From Lamellibrachia columna (taxonomy: Eukaryota; Annelida; Polychaeta; Sabellida; Siboglinidae): DNA of 64,000 nt. The position numbers and the translations under genes were made by a program. Below, in pieces: positions 60,801 through 64,000 of this stretch; position 1 is the stretch's first letter, and each line of letters opens with the position of its first letter. The stretch covers positions 8,414,693-8,478,692 of the forward strand of contig OY759265.1 of NCBI GenBank assembly GCA_963662155.1. Direction: 5' to 3'. The notes below the pieces were generated by a model. It searched no databases. It saw only the letters and a program-made list of their open reading frames with translations, and was not told where the DNA came from.

Positions 60801-61531
60801 ACATAGAAAATGACAATAGGTAGAATTAATAATTGCTTCACTTCGTCTTTCAACCAATCTCGACTAAAGCATAAATTTATGAAACACCACTTAATATTGA
60901 TTCACCGTTTCATATGCGAATGACGAATTCGTATTTTCGCACACAGGTAACGCCTTGGGTTAGCATTTGCCATGTTGGTTTCGCATTGCGAAAACGATTA
61001 GATTTACGATGCAATGGAAGAATGCCATTTCACCCCAGTGTTATATTGGTATTGCATACTAAATTGCATTAATTTATTCTTACAAGAGGCGTATTTGTGA
61101 ATCTCAATTGCAATTTACAAACCACCAAATCGAAGCCAGCAATGGGGATTGATGTCGGCGGCAGCACAAAACAAACAACATGTTGACACTCGTTCATTGA
61201 CATTGTTCACCTAAAGTTTCTTGAAAATTGTCAAAGCAATTCTAAGTAGGTTTATGCAGGCCCATTTGGCATTTCCCCCCAGTGGCAAAAAAACCGGGGT
61301 CCACGACTGACTGCCTTATATCCGAATCCGCGTAATAGCAGAGTGCATGATAACAAGGCACGACTGTAGTAGAAATGCGTGTGTTGCTTCAGACTCTGCC
61401 AAACACCCTGGTATCCCGATTCTGTGGCCACGTCTTCCTCATTGCTGAGATTGACTCGGCCGCGCAAGTAGCAGAGACAGACGAGATCAACAACAACAAA
61501 GCAGCACCTGTCTTCCTCCCATGTGTCGGAG
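27682..61531 (+). CDS. Large secreted protein with ten tandem CARDB-like modules (27 exons, 3' end beyond window)
   Basis: I assembled this gene by joining plus-strand open segments at consensus splice sites. The start ATG at 27,682 has A at -3 and G at +4. Residues 1-26 form a signal peptide: a short charged start, a Leu-rich core and an Ala-x-Ala cleavage site. Ten modules follow at residues 28-175, 176-324, 325-476, 477-622, 623-787, 788-936, 937-1076, 1077-1219, 1220-1374 and 1375-1512. Each module's exons sum to a multiple of three and each is bounded by phase-1 introns. The conserved Phe-Cys-Gly strand, Asn-Asn turn and closing Cys resemble CARDB-type beta-sandwich domains known mostly from bacterial surface proteins. 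No transmembrane segment, GPI signal or stop is seen before the window ends, so membrane attachment is unknown. The exon chain is well supported by phase consistency; the CARDB assignment is an inference by motif, and an Ig-like or integrin-like sandwich is the main alternative. Confidence 0.85.
29130..30958 (+). CDS. Module A (exons 2-4), CARDB-like
   Basis: Exons 29,130-29,332, 29,778-29,943 and 30,884-30,958 sum to 444 bases (148 residues). The first exon encodes Asp-Ser-Val-Asp-Leu-Ser-Val and later a Leu-Phe-Leu-Ser-Thr-Asp-Lys strand, very close to the Leu-Tyr-Leu-Ser-x-Asp strand of CARDB domains. The second ends in Tyr-Cys-Gly-Pro-Val-Tyr-Leu-Ile-Ala-Thr-Val-Asp. The third carries Glu-Asn-Asn-Glu-Val-Asn-Asn and closes with Ile-Arg-Cys-Ala-Gly. 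This is the clearest CARDB match of the ten and the best query for a profile search. The internal introns are phase 0 and phase 1. All donors are GT and all acceptors AG. Confidence 0.85.
29530..29680. repeat. Short interspersed repeat family E in intron 2
   Basis: The sequence TTCTATTGCGCCTAAATC, followed by AGGAACCTGAGGTCAGAGG and CAACAAA, recurs diverged at 37,740-37,880 (intron 6, with the same GGATTTAGGGTG end). Its first part also occurs at 49,345-49,380 (intron 17). It is a SINE- or MITE-like relic. Confidence 0.5.
30642..30835 (-). mobile_element. LINE family D 3' end in intron 3
   Basis: On the minus strand it encodes Tyr-Val-Asn-Met-Phe-Lys-Asn-Arg-Val-Gly and Arg-Arg-Ala-Gly-Tyr-Thr, then the same UTR and CTTGTTAAAT tail as the copy at 22.4 kb. 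It lies 50 bases upstream of exon 4 and is 5'-truncated. Confidence 0.6.
32770..33235. repeat. Interspersed repeat shared with the interior of the pogo-like MITE
   Basis: Long blocks such as GAATCGAAAATAATAACCT, CTTCGTCTTTCAACC and GATGCAATGGAAG-ATGCCATTTCACCCCAG recur in the same order at 60,720-61,040. I could not find the pogo-like terminal repeats around this copy, so it is probably a truncated relative. Confidence 0.6.
33475..36055. repeat. 38-bp minisatellite, ~68 units, in intron 4
   Basis: The unit is GTGTATGGGTCTGACTCATT plus AGACAGATCATGAGACAG. Three variant zones follow each other: an AGACAGATCATG type (33.5-34.2 kb), a GGAGTATGGGCCTGACTC type (34.25-34.7 kb) and a CAAGTGTATGGACGTGAGTC type (34.95-35.35 kb). 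A mixed zone that repeats the order on a smaller scale comes next (35.4-36.05 kb). One or two isolated units lie at 32,605-32,665. Each unit contains TGACTCA-like AP-1 type sequences. Confidence 0.97.
36076..37549 (+). CDS. Module B (exons 5-6), lacks the cysteine pair
   Basis: Exons 36,076-36,264 and 37,292-37,549 sum to 447 bases (149 residues). The module keeps the edge strand (Arg-Leu-Thr-Leu-Trp-Leu-His-Thr-Ser), a Tyr-Glu-Phe-Leu-Ile-Leu-Lys-Val-Asp strand where others have Cys-Gly-x-Val-Tyr-Leu, and a Gly-Asn-Asn-Val turn. It is the only module with no cysteine at all: both the strand Cys and the closing Cys are missing. The acceptor of exon 5 lies about 20 bases after the end of a 2.6-kb minisatellite. 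Both outer introns are phase 1, as in the other modules. Confidence 0.85.
37921..40989 (+). CDS. Module C (exons 7-9), CARDB-like
   Basis: Exons 37,921-38,019, 39,443-39,569 and 40,760-40,989 sum to 456 bases (152 residues). It opens with Gln-Gln-Leu-Asp-Ile-Ser-Phe, has the edge strand Gly-Val-Asn-Leu-Tyr-Trp-Ser-Lys-Asp-Asp-Met, and ends with Ser-Phe-Cys-Gly-Val-Ile-Tyr-Ala-Ile-Val, a Tyr-Asn-Asn turn and Leu-Lys-Cys-Asp. The intron before exon 9 is phase 2, unlike the others. The acceptor and first 40 or so bases of exon 9 are present three times in tandem (starts at 40,602, 40,681 and 40,760). Only the third copy runs into the rest of the exon without a stop, so I chose that start. Confidence 0.85.
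38445..38885. repeat. 21-bp minisatellite in intron 7
   Basis: About twenty units of CATAAAGCTATCTCTGTATG T. Being a multiple of three without stops it yields a 131-residue frame, which I consider spurious. Confidence 0.95.
39316..39435 (-). mobile_element. LINE family D 3' end immediately upstream of exon 8
   Basis: It contains the family D UTR (reverse complement of TTGGACTCTCGATAAGCC and the TTGCCATCTGGGC block) and the Arg-Arg-Ala-Gly-Tyr codons. It ends within ten bases of the acceptor of exon 8 at 39,443. Confidence 0.55.
39840..40429. mobile_element. hAT-like MITE in intron 8 (590 bp)
   Basis: The left end CAGGCTTCGATTTTCACGG and the inverted right end CAGGCATTGATTTTCATGG agree at 16 of 19 bases. 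Subterminal GGAGTCC-like motifs occur near both ends. The flanking octamers do not match, so a target duplication is lost or absent. Confidence 0.5.
41471..41768. mobile_element. hAT MITE in intron 9 (298 bp)
   Basis: It begins CAGGGTTG and ends CAACCCTG, with flanking octamers TCATGATA and TCATGATG (7 of 8). The left part has three copies of a GATTTAAATCA-like palindrome and the right part is A/T homopolymer-rich. Confidence 0.65.
41975..42440 (+). mobile_element. LINE C-terminal scrap with (TGA)n(TA)n tail in intron 9
   Basis: The plus strand encodes Trp-Phe-Leu-Arg-Arg-Met-Leu-Arg-Leu-Ser, Ile-Tyr-Arg-Ile-Trp-type residues and Arg-Gln-Ala-Glu-Cys-Ile-Gly-His-Val, as in the last part of LINE reverse transcriptases. 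It then ends in TGATGATGATA followed by a (TA)n run at 42,403-42,440. The tail lies only 46 bases before exon 10. Confidence 0.55.
42486..43714 (+). CDS. Module D (exons 10-12), CARDB-like
   Basis: Exons 42,486-42,616, 43,010-43,106 and 43,505-43,714 sum to 438 bases (146 residues). The first exon encodes Leu-Thr-Phe-Glu-Ile-Thr-Val-Ser-Cys and ends in phase 0. The second gives the edge strand Phe-Glu-Leu-Lys-Ile-Tyr-Leu-His-Asn. The third has Ser-Leu-Cys-Thr-Ala-Asp, Lys-Tyr-Leu-Leu-Val-Glu-Leu, Met-Asp-Asn-Asn-Arg-Ile-Val-Val and the closing Glu-Cys-Asp-Asp. Two extra cysteines in the N-terminal part (Val-Ser-Cys and Asp-Ser-Cys) could form an additional disulfide. Confidence 0.85.
43855..44890 (-). 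mobile_element. 5'-truncated LINE (RTE-like reverse transcriptase) in intron 12
   Basis: On the minus strand the reverse transcriptase reads Gly-Val-Gln-Gln-Gly (region of 44,760), the catalytic Tyr-Ala-Asp-Asp (about 44,630), Phe-Thr-Tyr-Leu-Gly-Ser and Glu-Glu-Asp-Val-Lys-Ala. An in-frame TGA at about 44,380 follows and the frame then continues with Leu-Gly-Lys-Ala-Arg-Ser-Ala-Phe and Leu-Leu-Tyr-Gly-Ser-Glu-Cys-Trp. A single nonsense change therefore splits one frame, most simply a CGA-to-TGA mutation. Orientation is opposite to the host gene. Confidence 0.75.
45101..47163 (+). CDS. Module E (exons 13-15), longest module
   Basis: Exons 45,101-45,311, 46,229-46,302 and 46,954-47,163 sum to 495 bases (165 residues). 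It starts Val-Pro-Ser-Ile-Asp-Leu-Ser-Val, almost the same as module A. It has the edge strand Tyr-Lys-Leu-Tyr-Val-Ser-Lys-Asp, then Arg-Phe-Cys-Gly-Ala-Glu-Val-Tyr-Val, Glu-Ile-Asn-Asn-Val and Leu-Lys-Cys. It is longer than its siblings because of an insertion around Asp-Asn-Asn-Thr-Gly-Lys in the last exon. The first internal intron is phase 2 and the second phase 1. Confidence 0.85.
45788..45850. repeat. (TA)n microsatellite in intron 13
   Basis: About 28 TA units with one ACA interruption. Low complexity only. Confidence 0.95.
47300..48530 (-). mobile_element. 5'-truncated CR1-like LINE in intron 15
   Basis: Minus-strand remnants in order: a Phe-Ser-Asp-Ser-Thr-Gln-Tyr relic of the catalytic region (48,490), Leu-Arg-Lys-Ile-Ile-Glu-Trp-Leu-Asn (48,440), then 48,348-48,142 with Phe-Leu-Gly-Leu-Thr-Leu-Asp-Ala-Asn-Leu-Asn-Trp-Lys-Lys-His and Ser-Tyr-Ile-Asn-Tyr-Cys-x-x-Ala-Trp-Gly. 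Further on are Ile-Gln-Lys-Arg-Ala and a His-x-Thr-Arg-type C-terminus in broken frames. It is clearly a reverse-transcriptase thumb and C-terminus, and inactive. Confidence 0.7.
48584..50115 (+). CDS. Module F (exons 16-18), cysteine-rich
   Basis: Exons 48,584-48,657, 49,131-49,317 and 49,930-50,115 sum to 447 bases (149 residues). The first exon ends in phase 0 at Tyr-Ser-Met-Gln; the second opens with Val-Thr-Val-Thr-Asn-Ala-Asn-Asp, the classic CARDB core strand and turn. The last exon contains Lys-Leu-Cys, Gly-Cys-Ala-Asn, Glu-Cys-Lys and the closing Leu-Gln-Cys, more cysteines than most modules. A spare Asn-Met-Thr sequon near the end of exon 17 is a possible N-glycosylation site. Confidence 0.85.
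51106..52364 (+). CDS. Module G (exons 19-20), CARDB-like
   Basis: Exons 51,106-51,366 and 52,206-52,364 sum to 420 bases (140 residues). Exon 19 reads straight through the place where module F has an intron: Thr-Phe-Thr-Ile-Lys-Val-Asn-Val-Thr-Asn-Tyr-Asn, although a GTAAAT lies at that point. I kept it unspliced because the frame stays open and the core strand is preserved. The module then has Asp-Ile-Pro-Ser-Gly-Gly-Ser and a final exon with Asp-Gln-Cys and the closing Phe-Gln-Cys-Phe-Ala-Gly. The Asn-Asn turn seen in other modules is not obvious here. Confidence 0.8.
51850..51995 (-). mobile_element. LINE family D 3' end in intron 19
   Basis: It shows the same tail (here AACAAGTTTTAACAAGATTG on the plus strand) and UTR blocks as the other family D copies, with more substitutions, so it is an older insertion. 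Confidence 0.5.
52735..52965. repeat. 31-bp minisatellite in intron 20
   Basis: Seven to eight almost identical units containing CATTGTGGTCATTTCATC and ATGGTCATAA. Near-identity suggests recent expansion. Confidence 0.95.
53180..53608 (+). CDS. Module H (exon 21), whole module in one exon
   Basis: A single 429-base exon encodes 143 residues: Asp-Phe-Ile-Asp-Leu-Ser-Ile at the start, a Phe-Asp-Leu-Glu-Val-Lys-Ala core strand, Gly-Tyr-Phe-Cys-Glu-Gly-Glu-Gly-Asp-Ile-Phe-Leu-Val-Val, Thr-Asp-Asn-Glu and Phe-His-Cys-Phe-Gly. It is flanked by phase-1 introns on both sides and is the same length as modules that are split into three exons. This shows that the module, not the exon, is the unit. An Asn-Glu-Thr sequon is present. 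Confidence 0.88.
53935..54870. repeat. 43-bp minisatellite in intron 21
   Basis: About 22 units of GAGAGGCAGGCAGGCAGGCT followed by AACCAATGGTACACTGTGTC TAC, with small changes in the number of GGCA tetramers. Frames through it are artefacts. Confidence 0.97.
54915..55270. repeat. Interspersed repeat family B, copy 2, in intron 21
   Basis: Same order of blocks as the copy at 27,105-27,555, including ACGAACAATCGAATTACCC and the TACCAAGTTATCCCAT end. No coding capacity. Confidence 0.65.
55595..57969 (+). CDS. Module I (exons 22-24), CARDB-like
   Basis: Exons 55,595-55,749, 56,669-56,803 and 57,795-57,969 sum to 465 bases (155 residues). The core strand Phe-Ser-Ile-Thr-Val-His-Asn-Ala is clear. 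The last exon has Asp-Gly-Cys-Arg-Ala-Leu-Leu-Val-Lys-Val, Ser-Asn-Asn-Val and Val-Thr-Cys-Ser-Ala-Gly. The end of exon 23 is uncertain: a nicer donor at 56,851 puts exon 24 out of frame. I chose GTGGCT at 56,804, which keeps phase 0 and aligns the junction (Thr-Asp-Val-Gln-Met) with that of module J (Thr-Val-Asp-Ser-Met). Confidence 0.72.
56395..56660. repeat. ~41-bp minisatellite abutting exon 23
   Basis: Units alternate GGGGCATTTGGGTGTACATT and GGGTCATTTTTGGTGTACAT. The last GGGGCATTTG unit lies next to the TGTTGCAG acceptor of exon 23 (56,669). Confidence 0.92.
58040..58330. repeat. Intron segment paralogous to 63,690-63,975
   Basis: Shared in order: ATCCAAACAAATGTATTTTG, AGCAGAGTGTTTTTAATCCT, ACTCCAAAGTGG, TTTTAACTAATGGTTC, TCGGGTGAAAATTGTATAA and CTAAACTTATCGAAA. 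Both segments lie in the intron that follows the last exon of a module (I and J). Confidence 0.75.
58773..61531 (+). CDS. Module J (exons 25-27), CARDB-like
   Basis: Exons 58,773-58,855, 59,677-59,868 and 61,393-61,531 sum to 414 bases (138 residues). Exon 26 has no Met near its start but encodes the edge strand Phe-Lys-Ile-Trp-Ile-Ser-His-Asp-Asp-Gln-Leu and ends phase 0. Exon 27 has the strongest C-terminal signature of the gene: Arg-Phe-Cys-Gly-His-Val-Phe-Leu-Ile-Ala-Glu-Ile-Asp, then Thr-Asp-Glu-Ile-Asn-Asn-Asn and Leu-Pro-Cys-Val-Gly. Its acceptor is only 26 bases after the end of a pogo-like transposon. The phase-1 donor at 61,532 shows that the gene continues. Confidence 0.85.
59225..59515. 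repeat. ~22-bp minisatellite in intron 25
   Basis: About a dozen CTCTCTGTCAGAGATGTCAC-type units with small variations. No gene. Confidence 0.92.
60432..61366. mobile_element. pogo/Tc1-mariner-like MITE upstream of exon 27 (935 bp)
   Basis: The left end TAGTCGAGCCTTGTTAT and the inverted right end CAGTCGTGCCTTGTTAT agree at 15 of 17 bases. The right end is followed by TA; the left flank is TG, a possible decayed TA. Such CAGTCG termini are typical of pogo/Tigger-like elements. It contains a block (60,680-61,155) that also occurs at 32,770-33,235. Its right end is 26 bases from exon 27. Confidence 0.6.
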
Positions 61532-61689
61532 GTATGTTTGTGGCTCATCTCTATTGTAGGGAGCCTAGTTAAAGTGTGTAATTTTGTTCAGAGGTTGGCT
61601 AACTAGTGCTCATTTTATTGCACTAATGTTTTTTTTTTATTTTGTTGCATGTCTATGCCATCATTTGGGGCACTTGGAAGATGATAAAT

Positions 61690-63660
61690 TCATTAACTCA
61701 AACACATAGACACATATACTGCACACACATCGCACATGTATACATGGTTACACACACAACGCACATGCATGCACACACATGCACACATGGATGCACACAC
61801 AACACACATGCATACATGGATGCACACACAACACACGTGCATACATGGATGCACACACAACACACGTGCATACATAGATGCACACACAACACACGTGCAT
61901 ACATGGATGCACACACAACACACGTGCATACATGGATGCACACACAACACACGTGCATACATGGATGTACACACAACACACTTGCATACATGGATTCACA
62001 CACAACACAGTTGCATACATGGATGCACACACAACATACATGGATGCACACACAACACACTTGCATACATGGATGCACACACAACACACTTGCATACATG
62101 GATGCACACACAACACACATGCATACATGGATGCACACACAACATACGTGCATACATGGATGCACACACAACACACATGGATGCATACACAACACACTTG
62201 CATACATGGATGCACACACAACACACTTGTATACATGGATGCACACACAACACACATGCACACACAACACACATGCATGCATGGATGCACACACAACACA
62301 CTTGTATACATGGATGCACACACAACACACATGCATACATGGATGCACACACAACACATGTGCATACATGGATGCACACACAACACACATGCATACATGG
62401 ATGCACATACAACACACTTGCATACATGGATGCACACATAACACACATACACACACAACACACGTGCATACATGGATGCACACACAACACGTGCATACAT
62501 GGATGCACACAACACACGTGCATACATGGATGCACATACAACACACTTGCATACATGGATGCACACACAACACACATGCACACACAACACACTTGCATAC
62601 ATGGATGCACACACAACACACATGCACACACAACACATGTGCATACATGGATGCACACACAACACATGTGCATACATGGATGCACACGCAACACGTGCAT
62701 ATATGGATGCACACACAACACACGTGCATACATGGATGCACACACAACACACATGCATACATGGATGCACACACTTGCATAAATTGAGGCACATACAACA
62801 CACTTGTATACATGGATGCACACACAACACACTTGCATACATGGATGCACACACAACACACATGCATACACGGATGCACACACAACACGTGCATACATGG
62901 ATGCACACGCAACACATGTGCACACACAACACATGTGCATACATGGATGCACACGCAACACACATGCACACATTGATGCACACACAACATATGTGCATAC
63001 ATGGATTCACACACAACACACTTGCATATATGGATGCACACACAACACATATGCATATATGGATGCACACACAACACACGTGGATACATGGATTCACACA
63101 CAACATGCTAGCATATATGGATGCACACACAACACACATGCACACATGGATGCACACACAACACACTTAGATAAATTGATGCACACACAACACACGTGGA
63201 TACATGGATTCACACACAACACGCTAGCATATATGGATGCACACACAACACACATGCACACATGGATGCACACACAACACATGGATGTACACACAACACA
63301 CGTGGATACATGGATGCACACACAATACAAGTGCATACATGGCTGCACACACAACACACGTGCATACATGGATGCACACACAACACACGTGCATACATGG
63401 ATGCAAACACAACACACGTGCATACATGGATACACACACAACACACTTGCATACATGTATGCACACACAACACATGTGCATACATGGATGCACACACAAC
63501 ACGTGCACACATGTATGCATACACAACACACATGCATACATGTATGCACACACAACACATGTGCATACATGGATGCGCACACAACACACTTGTATGCATG
63601 TATGTACACACGTGTGCATACATGTATGCACAGTTGCACTCACAACATGTGAATACATGG
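61690..63660. repeat. 29-bp minisatellite, ~68 units, in intron 27
   Basis: The unit is GCATACATGGATGCACACAC followed by AACACACGT. It is stop-free in every frame on both strands over long distances, giving frames of up to 472 residues of Cys-Val-His or His-Thr-Trp type. These are not genes. The array fills almost all of the readable part of intron 27. Confidence 0.98.
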
Positions 63661-63689
63661 ATTTTATTTCATTATAAAGTTAAATAATG

Positions 63690-63975
63690 GGTTTTATCCA
63701 AACAAATATATTTTGTGTGGTGACTTTTTATTTGGCTATTCATCCCTAACATGTTATTAATAATATCGTCAATAAAGGCTATTCACAATTGTTTTTTGCA
63801 GGTAGCAGAATGTTTTAAATCCTCATATATACAGACACAACTCCAAAGTGGGTCATACAGAAATTAGGTATTTTAACTAATGGTTCATCGGGTGAAAATT
63901 GTATAACATTAAAAACTGTTCCTCTCTGTCTTTGATACCGGAATGCTAAACTTATCGAAAATGCAATTTGTTTGC
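63690..63975. repeat. Intron segment paralogous to 58,040-58,330
   Basis: See the partner segment: same blocks in the same order and orientation, in intron 27 just after the 29-bp satellite. Confidence 0.75.
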
Positions 63976-64000
63976 AGGGTTAACAATCCTACCTCGTAAA

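Noticed and set aside
61698..63101. Very long open frames (up to 472 residues) rich in Cys-Val-His or His-Thr-Trp on both strands
   Set aside because: They follow the 29-base satellite, exist in several overlapping frames and have no conserved non-repeat part.
63978..64000. Possible start of exon 28 after TTTGCAG
   Set aside because: Phase and acceptor fit (Gly-Leu-Thr-Ile-Leu-Pro-Arg-Lys), but only 23 bases are visible and the paralogous intron copy has no exon at this point.

Overview
The window is eukaryotic, most probably from a marine invertebrate animal. It is AT-rich, full of microsatellites and minisatellites, and littered with degenerate non-LTR retrotransposons and several classes of cut-and-paste DNA transposons. 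Its one convincing host gene is cut into about 27 short exons with GT-AG (once GC-AG) introns. The species cannot be fixed from sequence alone. I see no bacterial operons, rRNA, tRNA or CRISPR array.

Region 1 (1-27,600) holds no host gene that I can support and is mostly mobile DNA. From left to right: an interspersed repeat (about 130-440); TA, TG/TGCG and 29-bp satellites (1.8-2.9 kb); a retrotransposon scrap (3.2 kb); a large TTAA-flanked Kolobok-like element (4,028-11,725) that contains a hAT-like element (7,971-10,106) that in turn contains a MULE-like element (about 8,665-9,705); LINE remnants (13.97-14.76, 16.5-16.9 and 17.26-18.55 kb); a 658-bp piggyBac-like MITE (15,356-16,013); a nearly intact MULE with a FLYWCH-type transposase (19,744-22,162); triplicated non-coding blocks (23.0-24.8 kb); and a hAT MITE with perfect 18-bp ends (25,040-26,085).

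Region 2 (27,660 to the right edge) is a single plus-strand gene. A signal-peptide exon is followed by ten tandem modules of 138-165 residues. Every module starts and ends at a phase-1 intron, so each can be duplicated or skipped without changing frame. About 1,512 codons are readable and the gene continues beyond the window. The modules share an N-terminal Asp-Leu-Ser-like strand, a core like x-V-T-V-x-N, a Phe-Cys-Gly-x-Val-Tyr-Leu-Ile-Ala strand, an Asn-Asn turn and a closing Cys. This looks like the bacterial-type CARDB beta-sandwich repeat. I infer a large secreted or surface protein; its biological role is unknown.

The introns of this gene carry TEs (hAT MITEs, a pogo/mariner-like MITE, LINE fragments) and long minisatellites. 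These include a 38-bp array of about 2.6 kb ending some 20 bp from an exon, a 43-bp array of about 0.9 kb and a 29-bp array of about 2 kb. The satellites generate long spurious open frames in several registers on both strands, none of which I regard as a gene.
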